Notes: a model not told the origin generated them from the letters alone. Shown: positions 47,716 to 57,088, counted from the first letter of the stretch. The stretch is 64,000 nucleotides of DNA from Pseudomonas moorei (GCF_008801475.1 NZ_VZPP01000002.1:310001-374000), one strand, 5' to 3'. Made by a program: numbers and translations.

Positions 47716-49791
47716 ATGACCGAGTTGTCGCAAGTGTCGGTGACGGCACTCAAGGGTGTCGGCGAAGCCATGGCCGAGAAACTGGCCAAGGTGGGTCTGG
47801 AAAATCTCCAGGACGTCCTGTTTCACCTGCCGCTGCGCTACCAGGACCGCACTCGCGTGGTCCCGATCGGGGCGTTGCGCCCAGGTCAGGATGCCGTGAT
47901 CGAAGGCACCGTCAGCGGTGCCGACGTGGTCATGGGCCGACGCCGCAGCCTGGTGGTGCGCCTGCAGGACGGCACCGGCGGGCTCAGCCTGCGCTTCTAC
48001 CATTTCAGCAACGCACAGAAAGAAGGCCTCAAGCGCGGCACGCGAATTCGCTGCTACGGCGAAGCGCGACCCGGTGCGTCGGGGCTGGAAATCTACCACC
48101 CGGAATACCGCGCCATTACCGGCGACGAGCCGCCGCCGGTGGACGAAACCCTGACCCCGGTGTATCCGCTCACCGAAGGCCTGACGCAGCAACGCTTGCG
48201 CCAACTGTGCATGCAGACCCTGACCTTGCTCGGCCCCACCAGCCTGCCCGACTGGCTGCCGACCGAACTGGCCCGTGATTATCAATTGGCACCGCTGGCC
48301 GATGCGATCCGCTACCTGCACCATCCTCCGGCCGACGCCGATGTCGACGAGCTCGCCCTCGGCCACCACTGGGCCCAGCACCGCCTGGCCTTCGAAGAAC
48401 TGCTGACCCATCAACTGTCCCAGCAACGCCTGCGCGAAAGCATGCGCTCGCTGCGCGCACCGGCCATGCCCAAAGCCACGAAGCTACCGGCCAGATACCT
48501 GGCCAACCTCGGCTTCAGCCCTACGGGTGCACAGCAGCGGGTCGGCAACGAAATCGCCTACGACCTCAGTCAACACGAGCCGATGTTGCGCTTGATTCAG
48601 GGCGACGTCGGCGCGGGCAAGACCGTGGTCGCTGCGCTGGCTGCGTTGCAAGCGCTGGAGGCCGGCTATCAGGTCGCCCTGATGGCGCCCACCGAAATTC
48701 TCGCCGAACAGCACTTCATCACCTTCAAACGCTGGCTCGAACCACTGGGTATCGAAGTCGCGTGGCTGGCCGGCAAGCTCAAGGGCAAAAACCGCGTGGC
48801 CGCACTGGAGCAGATTGCCAATGGCACACCGATGGTGGTCGGCACCCACGCGCTGTTCCAGGACGAGGTGCAGTTCAAGAACCTGGCGCTGGTGATCATT
48901 GACGAACAGCACCGCTTCGGTGTGCAACAGCGCCTGGCGTTACGGCAGAAAGGCGTCGGCGGGCGCATGTGCCCACATCAACTGATCATGACTGCGACGC
49001 CTATCCCGCGAACCCTGGCCATGAGTGCCTACGCCGACCTCGACACCTCGATCCTCGACGAACTGCCGCCCGGCCGAACGCCTGTGAACACTGTGCTGAT
49101 CACCGACACCCGGCGGGTCGAAGTCATCGAACGGGTGCGCGGCGCCTGTGCCGAGGGTCGTCAGGCCTATTGGGTGTGCACGCTGATTGAAGAGTCGGAA
49201 GAGCTGACCTGCCAGGCCGCCGAAACCACCTATGAAGACCTCACCGCCGCCCTCGGCGAGTTGAAGGTCGGGCTGATCCACGGGCGCATGAAGCCGGCCG
49301 AGAAAGCCGCCGTGATGGCCGAATTCAAGGCCGGCAACTTGCAGCTGCTGGTCGCCACCACCGTGATCGAAGTGGGTGTCGACGTGCCCAACGCCAGCCT
49401 GATGATCATCGAAAACCCGGAACGCCTTGGCCTCGCGCAACTGCACCAGCTGCGCGGTCGCGTCGGGCGAGGCAGTGCCGTCAGCCATTGCGTGTTGCTC
49501 TACCATCCGCCGCTGTCGCAGATCGGTCGACAGCGTCTGGGCATCATGCGCGAAACCAACGACGGCTTTGTCATCGCCGAAAAAGACCTCGAACTGCGCG
49601 GCCCCGGCGAAATGCTCGGCACACGCCAGACGGGTCTGCTTCAATTCAAGGTCGCCGACCTGATGCGCGACGCCGACCTGCTACCCGCCGTGCGAGACGC
49701 GGCTCAAGCTTTGCTCGAACGCTGGCCCGACCACGTCAGCCCACTGCTCGACCGATGGTTGCGCCATGGGCAGCAATACGGCCAAGTGTGA
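47716..49791 (+). CDS. recG: ATP-dependent DNA helicase RecG
   Basis: A 691-residue branched-DNA translocase that reverses forks and remodels Holliday junctions. Domains: N-terminal wedge/OB region (to about 235; PLRYQDRTRVVPI), helicase core with Walker A GDVGAGKTVVAALAALQA, DEQH box IIDEQHRFGV, motif III MTATPIPRTLA and motif VI QLHQLRGRVGRG, and the C-terminal TRG motif region (EMLGTRQTGLLQFKVADL). Cotranscription with oxyR is conserved in pseudomonads. Confidence 0.97.
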   Translation: MTELSQVSVTALKGVGEAMAEKLAKVGLENLQDVLFHLPLRYQDRTRVVPIGALRPGQDAVIEGTVSGADVVMGRRRSLVVRLQDGTGGLSLRFYHFSNAQKEGLKRGTRIRCYGEARPGASGLEIYHPEYRAITGDEPPPVDETLTPVYPLTEGLTQQRLRQLCMQTLTLLGPTSLPDWLPTELARDYQLAPLADAIRYLHHPPADADVDELALGHHWAQHRLAFEELLTHQLSQQRLRESMRSLRAPAMPKATKLPARYLANLGFSPTGAQQRVGNEIAYDLSQHEPMLRLIQGDVGAGKTVVAALAALQALEAGYQVALMAPTEILAEQHFITFKRWLEPLGIEVAWLAGKLKGKNRVAALEQIANGTPMVVGTHALFQDEVQFKNLALVIIDEQHRFGVQQRLALRQKGVGGRMCPHQLIMTATPIPRTLAMSAYADLDTSILDELPPGRTPVNTVLITDTRRVEVIERVRGACAEGRQAYWVCTLIEESEELTCQAAETTYEDLTAALGELKVGLIHGRMKPAEKAAVMAEFKAGNLQLLVATTVIEVGVDVPNASLMIIENPERLGLAQLHQLRGRVGRGSAVSHCVLLYHPPLSQIGRQRLGIMRETNDGFVIAEKDLELRGPGEMLGTRQTGLLQFKVADLMRDADLLPAVRDAAQALLERWPDHVSPLLDRWLRHGQQYGQV

Positions 49792-49869
49792 GCACCGTCG
49801 CAGTTTCTGAGAGATGGGTTTGAGCAAGCTGGTTATACTCCTGCAATTGTTTTCGAACGGATACAGACC

Positions 49870-51270
49870 ATGACCGAAGTTGCCCTCGCACCCGCTACCC
49901 CGCACGCGCCGTCGGTCATTCGGCTGATGCTGGGCAAACTGGGCATTGCCTACGAAGAAGTTCTCGACCATCACGGCCTGAATCCGGCGCGCAAGGTCCA
50001 GGCCGTGCTGCTAGACGATGCCGTTGGCGCACTGATGGTGCTGTTCCCGCAGAGCCAGTTGCTGGACCTCAATCGCCTCACCGAACTCACCGGTCGCCGC
50101 CTCACCGCGGTGCCGACCGAGCGCCTGGTGAAGATGCTCGGCAAGCACAACCTGAGCCTGTTGCCAGGTCTGCCGTCACTCACCAGCTCGCCGTGCCTGT
50201 ACGAGGAAAGCCTGCTGCGCGAACCGATGTTGCTGGTCAACTCGGGCGAGCCTGGTGTGTTGCTGGAAATCAGCAGCGAAGCCTTCAAATCCATGCTGAA
50301 TAAAGCCAGCGCCGCCAATTTCGGCGAAGTGCTGGCCAGCATCCGCCCGAACCTCGACCGCCCCGACGATGACCGCGAGGAAATCACCCAGGCCGTTCAA
50401 GCGTTCACCGCACGACGCATCCAGCAGCGCCTGGAAGCGACCATCGAGATTCCGCCGCTGGCCGAGACCGCGCAGAAGATCATCAAGCTGCGCGTCGACC
50501 CCAACGCCACCATCGACGACATCACCGGCGTGGTCGAGACCGACCCGGCGCTGGCGGCGCAAGTGGTGAGCTGGGCGGCGTCGCCTTACTACGCGTCGCC
50601 GGGCAAGATCCGCTCGGTGGAAGATGCCATCGTTCGGGTGCTGGGTTTCGACCTGGTGATCAACCTGGCGCTGGGCCTGGCCCTGGGCAAAACCCTGAGC
50701 CTGCCCAAGGACCACCCGCAACACAGCACGCCGTACTGGCAGCAATCGATCTACACCGCCGCCGTCATTGAAGGCCTGACCCGCGCCATGCCGCGCACCC
50801 AGCGCCCGGAAGCCGGCCTGACTTACCTGGCCGGCCTGCTGCACAACTTCGGCTACCTGCTGTTGGCCCACGTTTTCCCGCCGCACTTCTCGCTGATCTG
50901 CCGCCACCTGGAGGTCAACCCGCACCTGTGCCACAGCTACATCGAGCAACACCTGCTGGGCATCAGCCGCGAACAGATCGGCGCCTGGCTGATGCGCTAC
51001 TGGGACATGCCCGATGAACTGGCCACCGCGTTGCGTTTCCAGCACGACCCACATTACGACGGCGACTACGCCGAGTACCCGAACCTCGTATGCCTGAGCG
51101 TGCGTTTGCTGCGCAGCCGTGGCATTGGTTCCGGCCCCGATGAAGACATCCCCGACGCCCTGCTCGAACGCCTCGGCCTGACCCGCGCCAAGGCTGAAGA
51201 CGTGGTCAGCAAAGTGCTTGAAGCCGAAGTATTGCTGCGTGAACTCGCTTCGCAATTCACTCAGGGCTGA
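49870..51270 (+). CDS. YbaK-like (aminoacyl-tRNA deacylase fold) and HDOD domain protein
   Basis: A 466-residue two-domain protein. Residues about 10-155 resemble the YbaK/ProX tRNA-editing fold (PSVIRLMLGKLGIAYEEVLDHH..., VLLDDAVGALMVLFPQSQLLDLNRLTELTGRRLTAVPTERLVKMLG). Residues about 190-400 are an HDOD domain (LEATIEIPPLAETAQKIIKLRVDPNATIDDITGVVETDPALAAQVVSWAASPYY... and GLLHNFGYLLLAHVFP), a signalling fold without the HD catalytic pair. It matches PA5346 in place. Function is unknown; a regulatory role is inferred. Start ATG 49870 lacks a strong upstream site. Confidence 0.85.
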   Translation: MTEVALAPATPHAPSVIRLMLGKLGIAYEEVLDHHGLNPARKVQAVLLDDAVGALMVLFPQSQLLDLNRLTELTGRRLTAVPTERLVKMLGKHNLSLLPGLPSLTSSPCLYEESLLREPMLLVNSGEPGVLLEISSEAFKSMLNKASAANFGEVLASIRPNLDRPDDDREEITQAVQAFTARRIQQRLEATIEIPPLAETAQKIIKLRVDPNATIDDITGVVETDPALAAQVVSWAASPYYASPGKIRSVEDAIVRVLGFDLVINLALGLALGKTLSLPKDHPQHSTPYWQQSIYTAAVIEGLTRAMPRTQRPEAGLTYLAGLLHNFGYLLLAHVFPPHFSLICRHLEVNPHLCHSYIEQHLLGISREQIGAWLMRYWDMPDELATALRFQHDPHYDGDYAEYPNLVCLSVRLLRSRGIGSGPDEDIPDALLERLGLTRAKAEDVVSKVLEAEVLLRELASQFTQG

Positions 51271-51273
51271 AAG

Positions 51274-51341
51274 GCATCGCGGGCAAGCCCGCTCCCACAG
51301 GATTTAAATGATCCCTGTGGGTGCGTGGCTTGCCCGCGATG
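51274..51341. repeat. REP pair of the GCGGGCAAGCCCGC type
   Basis: CATCGCGGGCAAGCCCGCTC on the left faces GTGGCTTGCCCGCGATG on the right, with CCCACAGG / CCTGTGGG pairing inside. It lies between the YbaK/HDOD gene and the converging delta-60 repeat gene. Confidence 0.88.
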
Positions 51342-51396
51342 AATCCGCTTGAAACCTGACTAGCCAGGCTAGCCCTCAGCGCTTCTACTCAACTGC

Positions 51397-52659
51397 TCAT
51401 GTGAGGTAGCGCAACAAACTCCTCTGTCCGATAACGACGAGTTTCCTGTCGCTTGTTACCAACATGTCCTTATAGCTACCTTTGTGGGAGTTCCAGCCCG
51501 TATCATTGAATGACGGATCCAGCAAACCGCTTGAAAGATAGCGCGCTACGACCGATCCGGAGACAAGAATCGCGCTGCCATCTTCCTGCCAAGCAGAATT
51601 ACGCCATGATCCATCGCCAGGCACTACCCTCGCGAACAATGGCTTGCTGTTATTGAACAAAATATTGAACGAGCCATCGGCGTCAAGAACTGCAATCCAT
51701 GGCGTACTGGCAGATGGTATCGGGCTAAACGCCTCATAGGCGGTGCCCACCACAAGAATTGTATTGTCGCTTTCTCTCACCGAAATGGTGCCAGCTGCAA
51801 TTATTTTGAAATTCGGGTTGGTGATTACCACCTGCCTGCCATTGTTGAAGGTGGTATCTAATTCACCGTTTTCTTCGTAACGAATGATATAGCCACTTAC
51901 GGTTGACTCAGCCAAGTAACTACCGCACACCAGAATTTTTCCATCTTTCTGCAGGGCGATACTTATGGCTTCGTTATCCTCAGCGCCATCGATATTCAGC
52001 TCGATAAGCAATACACCCGTTCCGTTAAACGTCTTGTCAATCGACCCGTTCGGCAACAGACGAAAAACCAGCCCGCTACTTTGATACTCGTCATCGCGAA
52101 TTCCGCTGTGTGCCACCAGAATCTTGCCATCTGGCTGCACGCACACAGACCTACCGATGTAATTGAACGCAGGGGTTAGATTTTGGACGGTGCTTTCGTG
52201 ATTCGGCTTGGTATTACGCGGGTAAACCAGATCATAGGGGTCGATCTTCACAATGCCATCAGTACCAAATGTGGCATCCATGCGACCATCCAGGTCTAGT
52301 CGCGCGAGTACCATATCGCTCTGACCATTTTCAGTCAGGTGTGTACCCTTCACCAAGAGCCTGTCAGCCTGATATGAAAATAATCCGAATCTAGGCGCCG
52401 TGTTCCAACCAAGAGGCAGAATCACTGATCCGTTTTCACCGAACGACGAGTCGAAGAATCCATTGGCGTGCAAGCGCCTGAGCCTGAGTGTATTTTGGCC
52501 ATCCCCATGATCGCCATTGGCATAAAGCAATTTTCCATCGGATAGCGCAAAAATTGACTGAGGAACACTCAGGTTCCCGTCGGACTCCAGATCCACCACT
52601 CCATTATCGCCAAAGGATGGATCGAGGGTGCCCGCTGCCGCTTCTTTTACCTTGCTCAT
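51397..52659 (-). CDS. delta-60 repeat protein, predicted seven-bladed beta-propeller, accessory
   Basis: A 420-residue protein made of seven delta-60 repeats: GTLDPSFG (about 10), GFFDSSFG (68), GRMDATFG (123), GSIDKTFN (203), GELDTTFN (263), GSFNILFN (326) and GLLDPSFN (376), each preceded by a D-x-K-I/L-L-V-x-G beta strand such as QPDGKILVAHSG or QKDGKILVCGS. There is no signal peptide or membrane segment. The last strand (RKLVVIGQRSLLRYL) lacks its own repeat, which the N-terminal GTLDPSF could complete, closing a ring. ATG 52659 follows GGAG. Base use is more AT-rich than neighbours and it breaks the usual gene order, so transfer is likely. Function unknown. Confidence 0.85.
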   Translation of the reverse strand: MSKVKEAAAGTLDPSFGDNGVVDLESDGNLSVPQSIFALSDGKLLYANGDHGDGQNTLRLRRLHANGFFDSSFGENGSVILPLGWNTAPRFGLFSYQADRLLVKGTHLTENGQSDMVLARLDLDGRMDATFGTDGIVKIDPYDLVYPRNTKPNHESTVQNLTPAFNYIGRSVCVQPDGKILVAHSGIRDDEYQSSGLVFRLLPNGSIDKTFNGTGVLLIELNIDGAEDNEAISIALQKDGKILVCGSYLAESTVSGYIIRYEENGELDTTFNNGRQVVITNPNFKIIAAGTISVRESDNTILVVGTAYEAFSPIPSASTPWIAVLDADGSFNILFNNSKPLFARVVPGDGSWRNSAWQEDGSAILVSGSVVARYLSSGLLDPSFNDTGWNSHKGSYKDMLVTSDRKLVVIGQRSLLRYLT

Positions 52660-52741
52660 GTTCTTGCTCCATTGTGGTGAGTAAGGAATGAAAACCTTGT
52701 TGAACCCAGCACAGTGGAGCACGCGAAAAGGCAATTGTGAC

Positions 52742-52757
52742 CTGTCATAAATGACAG
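52742..52757. promoter_or_regulatory. perfect palindrome upstream of the delta-60 gene
   Basis: CTGTCAT AA ATGACAG has perfect seven-base arms and a two-base centre, too tight for a stable RNA hairpin but typical of a dimer-bound operator. It lies about 83 bases upstream of the delta-60 start, in AT-rich DNA. It looks like half a Pho box (CTGTCAT) but the second direct repeat is missing. Binding factor unknown. Confidence 0.45.
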
Positions 52758-52825
52758 TCTCTTTAATTTTTATTTTTCAGAATTGGAAGTAATTAAAGCC
52801 GAGCCCCCTTCTGATAGAACGCCTA

Positions 52826-53212
52826 TCAACGAGCTACGGCAGACTTTTTCTTCGGCTTCAAATACTTGGTCAACCCCTGGAACCAGATTACCAACGCGGG
52901 GTTGCCCTTGATCTGAATCGACTTGTCCTGAATCCCCGTCATGAACGCCAACTGCTTGTTCTTCGCCTGCATCGTGGCAAAGCCATACGCGGCGTCTTTG
53001 AAGGCGATGGCAAACGCAGGTTCGGCATACACGCCCGCCTTGCTGGTGATGCGCTGATCCTTCACACGAAAGTGCCGCGCCACCTTCCCGTCCAGGGTCT
53101 GCAGCTGAAACACCAGGTCCTTGTCGCCCAACTGCTGCTGAAACGCAGGATTGGTCCGACTGGCCTTACCCATCAACAAACCCAGCATCCACAGCAGAAA
53201 ACGAAATTTCAT
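52826..53212 (-). CDS. small SCP2-like conserved protein
   Basis: A 128-residue protein starting MKFRFLLWMLGLLMGKASRTNPAFQQQLGDKDLVFQLQTLDGKVARHFRVKDQRITSKAG and ending in a basic tail (KYLKPKKKSAVAR). The mid part (FAIAFKDAAYGFATMQAKNKQLAFMTGIQDKSIQIKGNPALVIWFQGL) follows the SCP2 sterol-transfer pattern. The hydrophobic N-terminus may be a membrane anchor. It is the PA5347-type gene found beside hupA; function unknown, and any 'helicase' label on relatives is not supported by motifs here. Confidence 0.78.
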   Translation of the reverse strand: MKFRFLLWMLGLLMGKASRTNPAFQQQLGDKDLVFQLQTLDGKVARHFRVKDQRITSKAGVYAEPAFAIAFKDAAYGFATMQAKNKQLAFMTGIQDKSIQIKGNPALVIWFQGLTKYLKPKKKSAVAR

Positions 53213-53396
53213 GCGCTAGCCTCAAAAAGAAAATGAACGGCCGGGGCAGTTTAACGGCTTCAAGCCATAACGCCAGTATCCAGTTACATTAGGAGGAGAT
53301 CATAACCATTAGCCGCACGATGACCGCCAAGTCACAATTTTTAAAGCCTTCTGACAGACCACCCTCCCTGCACTCCTACACCAACCGAAACACATC

Positions 53397-53496
53397 CTGT
53401 AGCCAGCTTGCTAGCGATGACCTCAAGTGCGCCGCGTTTATCCAGCCCACACGCGGTATCGTCAACGACCATCGCCAGCAAGGCTGGCTCCTACGG
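53397..53496. repeat. REP pair of a different subclass
   Basis: CCTGTAGCCAGCTTGCTAGC on the left faces GCCAGCAAGGCTGGCTCCTA on the right, with GATG/CATC at the inner ends. The core GCCAGC-TTG-CTGGC differs from the GCGAGC core of the other units in this window. Confidence 0.75.
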
Positions 53497-53533
53497 GTGT
53501 TGCGTAATCAGCTTCCGGGATGGCGCGAAAACC

Positions 53534-53578
53534 AAAAAAAATGGGCACCCAACCTGGTTGGCGTGCCCATTCTTTTTT
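53534..53578. terminator. rho-independent terminator of hupA
   Basis: AAAAAAATGGGCAC and GTGCCCATTCTTTTTT pair, with an inner stem CCAACC/GGTTGG. It is 34 bases beyond the hupA stop, with an A-run on the left that becomes the T-run of the minus-strand transcript. Confidence 0.92.
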
Positions 53579-53611
53579 CCGCTTCCCCGCTATGCAGGGT
53601 ATGGCGACGGA

Positions 53612-53887
53612 TTACGGATTGACGCTGTCTTTCAACGATTTGCCTGGCTTGAAGGCGACGGTGTTGCTGGCCTTGATTTTGACGGGCTCACCGGTTTGCG
53701 GGTTTTTGCCGGTGCGGGCACCGCGGTGGCGTTGCAGGAAGGTGCCGAAACCTACCAGCGTGACGCTGTCTTTGCGGTGCAGGGCGCCGGTGATTTCTTC
53801 GAGAACGGCGTTGAGAACGCGGTTGGCCTGCTCTTTGGTGAGGTCTGCTTTTTCAGCAATTGCTGCGGCGAGTTCTGGTTTACGCAT
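53612..53887 (-). CDS. hupA: HU-family DNA-binding protein
   Basis: A 91-residue nucleoid protein. The dimerisation helices are MRKPELAAAIAEKADLTKEQANRVLNAVLEEITGAL and the DNA-binding arm is RTGKNPQTGEPVKIKASNTVAFKPGKSLKDSVN, with the proline tip intact. Synteny (beside the rubredoxin genes) matches PA5348 and the HupA of P. putida, one of several HU copies. AGGGG precedes ATG 53887; the longer frame to 54268 crosses the promoter region. Confidence 0.95.
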   Translation of the reverse strand: MRKPELAAAIAEKADLTKEQANRVLNAVLEEITGALHRKDSVTLVGFGTFLQRHRGARTGKNPQTGEPVKIKASNTVAFKPGKSLKDSVNP

Positions 53888-54081
53888 ATTAGTGAAGCCC
53901 CTTTGACGGTTTTTTGTTGTTATGTCCGTGCTGCTCTCTGCGGAGCAGCGCCCAAAGCGCCGCAGGTGCTCTACTCTGCGGCAGACGGGAGTGAGGATGG
54001 CACGCAGCGAGGAGCCGCGCCAGTGTCGGCGCGGCCAATGTATGGGCAAAAGGGGGGTGATTCCGACAGAACGACCGGTAT

Positions 54082-55230
54082 TTACGCCAGCAGCGCCGGA
54101 AGCTCTTTGTTCAGGGCCAGTTTTTCCATCACCGCCGCGCCTGTCAGGGCGTATCCGAGCAGTCTGCCGCTGGCATCGCGGCATAACACCTTGATGTCGG
54201 CACCCTGCCCTTCGACGGTCCAGACGCCCTCCGCACCGCGTGGCGGCGGGGACACCACCAATGGGCACACCGGGGTTTTGACGGTGATGGGCATCGGCCC
54301 ATAGGTGACCGCCGTCGGGTTACCGGCGAGGGTCTGGGCCAGAGCTCTGGCACAGCTCATCAGGGGCATCACATACAGCAGGTTCAGCCCATCGACCTCG
54401 GCACAGTCACCCAGGGCGTAGATGTTGGCGTGGGAGGTTTGCAGCTGACGGTTGACCACCACGCCGCGATTGACTTGCACGCCGGCAGCGGCAGCCAGGT
54501 CGATGCGTGGACGCAGGCCAATGGCCGACACCACCACGTCGCACGGGATCACCTGACCATCGGACAGATGCGCCTCCAGGCCATCAGCGACGCGCTGCAG
54601 GCGATTGAGCACCGGCCCGAGGTGGAAGCGTGCGCCGAGACTTTCCAGCCCGGCCTGCACCGCCGCAGCCGCCGCCGGGTGCAGGAGGGTCGGCATGACT
54701 TGTTCACACGGCGCCACCAGTTGCACCTCGTAGCCGCCGAGGCTGAGGTCGTTGGCGAACTCGCAGCCGATCAGGCCCGCGCCGAGCAATAGCACACGGC
54801 GCTTGCCGGCCGCTGCCGCGCGAAAGCGTGCGTAGTCTTCCAGGTCGTTGATCGGGAATACGCAGTCCGCCGCATCACCTTCGATGGGCACGCGCACGGT
54901 TTCTGCGCCCCAGGCCAGGATCAGGTCACGGTAGTACACCGCTTCTTCGCCGATCCACAGGCGCTTGTGGCCCGGGTCGATACCACTGATGCGCGTGTGG
55001 GTGCGCACTTCGGCTTTCAACTGCTCGGCCATGGTGCCGGGCTCGGCCATGCTCAGGCCGTCGGCGTCTTTGTTTTTGCCAAAACCGGTGGAGAGCATTG
55101 GCTTGGAGTAGGAGCGACCGTCATCTGCGGTAATCAGCAGCAATGATGTTTCGCTATCGAGCTTGCGAAATTCGCGGGCCACGTTGTAACCCGCCAACCC
55201 GGTGCCGACGATTACGACAGGTGCATTCAT
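54082..55230 (-). CDS. rubB: rubredoxin-NAD(+) reductase
   Basis: A 382-residue FAD enzyme passing electrons from NADH to rubredoxin. Two dinucleotide motifs are visible: [22 protein letters not shown] at the N-terminus and [28 protein letters not shown] at about 145; the second FAD contact is [12 protein letters not shown] near 280. GAGGAG precedes ATG 55230. It is 18 bases after rubredoxin on the same strand. In P. aeruginosa these proteins feed alkane hydroxylases and also help against oxidative stress; no alkane hydroxylase is present here. Confidence 0.95.
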   Translation of the reverse strand: MNAPVVIVGTGLAGYNVAREFRKLDSETSLLLITADDGRSYSKPMLSTGFGKNKDADGLSMAEPGTMAEQLKAEVRTHTRISGIDPGHKRLWIGEEAVYYRDLILAWGAETVRVPIEGDAADCVFPINDLEDYARFRAAAAGKRRVLLLGAGLIGCEFANDLSLGGYEVQLVAPCEQVMPTLLHPAAAAAVQAGLESLGARFHLGPVLNRLQRVADGLEAHLSDGQVIPCDVVVSAIGLRPRIDLAAAAGVQVNRGVVVNRQLQTSHANIYALGDCAEVDGLNLLYVMPLMSCARALAQTLAGNPTAVTYGPMPITVKTPVCPLVVSPPPRGAEGVWTVEGQGADIKVLCRDASGRLLGYALTGAAVMEKLALNKELPALLA

Positions 55231-55248
55231 GCATGACTCCTCAATTGT

Positions 55249-55419
55249 TCAAGCAGCGATTTCGATCATTTCGAAGTCCATTTTGCCCACACCGCAGTCA
55301 GGGCACAGCCAGTCTGCCGGCACGTCTTCCCAGCGAGTGCCGGGCGCGATGCCGTCATCCGGCCAACCATCGGCTTCGTTGTAGATCAGGCCGCAGACGA
55401 TACATTGCCACTTTTTCAT
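55249..55419 (-). CDS. rubA: rubredoxin
   Basis: A 56-residue iron protein ([56 protein letters not shown], split here only by function). The iron is held by C6 and C9 (CIVC) and C39 and C42 (CPDC). It donates electrons after reduction by the adjacent RubB. GAGGATGT lies before ATG 55419. P. aeruginosa has two adjacent rubredoxin genes; only one is present here. Confidence 0.96.
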   Translation of the reverse strand: MKKWQCIVCGLIYNEADGWPDDGIAPGTRWEDVPADWLCPDCGVGKMDFEMIEIAA

Positions 55420-55620
55420 TCAGGTACATCCTCAGGGTTCAGGCTTTTGCCGGCACGGACGGTCAACGGCTGCTGCGCTGCCATCGAGCTCAAAAGCGTT
55501 TTTTACTGATCGGGCCGTGCAGATGCAAGCCTGTTCGGCGCAACGGGCGGCCAGATCACTCAAATTGATGAGCTGACATGTTAAGCTCGCCGCCTCCTTT
55601 GCTGCCAATAATGACTCACT

Positions 55621-56184
55621 GTGCCGCACTCAAAATCCCCTTGCCCGGCCCCGCTCTGGCTTCCTCAAAGCCAACTGACGCCCCTCCCCGATACGTCTAC
55701 CCTCGATTGGCTATTCGACGAAGGTTCGCTAACCCGCCGCCTGACCCGTTTGTCGAATGACGGCTTCAGCGTCACGCCGCTGTTCGAAGGCTGGCAGACC
55801 CTGCGCGCCGACGAATGCGCCGCGCTGGATCTGGCCGAAGGCAGTGAGGGCTGGGTTCGCGAGGTGTATCTGCGCGGTCATGGCGAAGCGTGGGTGTTTG
55901 CCCGCAGCGTTGCCTCGCGTAGCGCCTTGCAGGGCGACGGTTTGCACATGGATGAATTGGGCAGCCGCTCCCTGGGCGAATTGCTGTTTTGCGATCACGC
56001 CTTCCAGCGCCGGGCCATCGAGGTTTGTCACTATCCTCAAGCGTGGCTGCCGAATGAGGTCCAGTCGCCTGAATTATGGGGCCGCCGTTCGCGTTTCGAC
56101 CGCGGCGCCTTGAGCGTACTGGTGGCCGAAATTTTCCTGCCGACCCTGTGGAACGCCGCCCGCGCGCATCCGGAGAACTGCTGA
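55621..56184 (+). CDS. ubiC: chorismate-pyruvate lyase UbiC
   Basis: A 187-residue enzyme converting chorismate to 4-hydroxybenzoate, the first step of ubiquinone synthesis. Typical stretches are SPLTWLP-like [31 protein letters not shown] at the start, [18 protein letters not shown] (active-site arginine), SRSLGELLF and [10 protein letters not shown]. The first codon is GTG 55621 without a clear ribosome-binding site; no better in-frame start exists. Its TGA overlaps the ubiA ATG by one base. Confidence 0.93.
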   Translation: MPHSKSPCPAPLWLPQSQLTPLPDTSTLDWLFDEGSLTRRLTRLSNDGFSVTPLFEGWQTLRADECAALDLAEGSEGWVREVYLRGHGEAWVFARSVASRSALQGDGLHMDELGSRSLGELLFCDHAFQRRAIEVCHYPQAWLPNEVQSPELWGRRSRFDRGALSVLVAEIFLPTLWNAARAHPENC

Positions 56185-57074
56185 TGTACCAGAGCCTGCT
56201 CAAGTCCCTGAACCGCTTGAACCCTCGGGCCTGGGACTTCATTCAGCTGACGCGCATGGACAAGCCGATTGGCATCTATCTGTTGCTGTGGCCAACACTG
56301 TGGGCGCTGTGGATTGCCGGCAAGGGCTCGCCGTCGCTGGCCAACATCGTGATTTTTGTCCTCGGTGTGGTACTGACCCGCGCCGGCGGCTGTGTGATCA
56401 ACGACTGGGCCGACCGCAAGGTCGATGGCCATGTGAAACGCACCGCACAACGGCCACTGGCGAGTGGCAAGATCAGCTCCAAAGAAGCGTTGGTGTTCTT
56501 TGCGCTATTGATGGGCGTGAGTTTCCTGCTGGTGCTGTGCACCAACGCGACCACGATCTGGTTGTCACTGGGCGGTCTGGCGCTGGCATTCACTTACCCG
56601 TTCATGAAGCGCTACACCTATTACCCGCAGGTGGTGTTGGGCGCGGCGTTTTCCTGGGGGATGCCGATGGCGTTCACCGCCGAAACCGGTGAACTGCCGG
56701 CGGCGGCCTGGTTGCTGTACATCGGCAATCTGCTGTGGACGGTGGGCTACGACACCTATTACGCGATGACCGACCGCGACGACGATCTGAAGATCGGCGT
56801 GAAATCCACGGCGATTCTGTTCGGCGAGGCGGACCGGGTGATCATCCTGACCCTGCAAGGGTTGGCGCTGGGATGCTTGCTGCTGGCGGGTTCGAAATTC
56901 GAGCTCGGCGCCTGGTTCCACCTCGGGCTGGCGGTGGCGGCGGGCTGCTTTGCCTGGGAATTCTGGTACACCCGCGACAAGGAGCGGATGCGCTGTTTCA
57001 AGGCGTTTTTGCACAACCACTGGGCCGGACTGGCGATTTTCGTCGGGATCGTGCTGGACTACGGGTTGCGCTGA
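56184..57074 (+). CDS. ubiA: 4-hydroxybenzoate octaprenyltransferase UbiA
   Basis: A 296-residue inner-membrane enzyme with about eight helices that prenylates 4-hydroxybenzoate. The two magnesium/diphosphate motifs are [15 protein letters not shown] (about 70) and [25 protein letters not shown] (about 190). ATG 56184 shares one base with the ubiC stop (TGATG), so translation is coupled. A hairpin follows. Confidence 0.96.
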   Translation: MYQSLLKSLNRLNPRAWDFIQLTRMDKPIGIYLLLWPTLWALWIAGKGSPSLANIVIFVLGVVLTRAGGCVINDWADRKVDGHVKRTAQRPLASGKISSKEALVFFALLMGVSFLLVLCTNATTIWLSLGGLALAFTYPFMKRYTYYPQVVLGAAFSWGMPMAFTAETGELPAAAWLLYIGNLLWTVGYDTYYAMTDRDDDLKIGVKSTAILFGEADRVIILTLQGLALGCLLLAGSKFELGAWFHLGLAVAAGCFAWEFWYTRDKERMRCFKAFLHNHWAGLAIFVGIVLDYGLR

Positions 57075-57088
57075 GACAGGATTGATAT

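Larger units (their letters stand above)
53213..53611. other. 399-base intergenic region upstream of the SCP2-like gene
   Basis: No gene was seen. It holds the promoter area of the minus-strand gene ending at 52826, a diverged REP pair (53397-53496) and the hupA terminator (53534-53578). Confidence 0.7.

Noticed and set aside
46792..48426. 544-codon minus-strand frame across oxyR and recG
   Set aside because: Runs opposite two well-supported genes and has no domain or start signal.
52735..52757. Possible Pho box upstream of the delta-60 gene (CTGTCAT)
   Set aside because: The second seven-base direct repeat is missing; the sequence is a palindrome instead.
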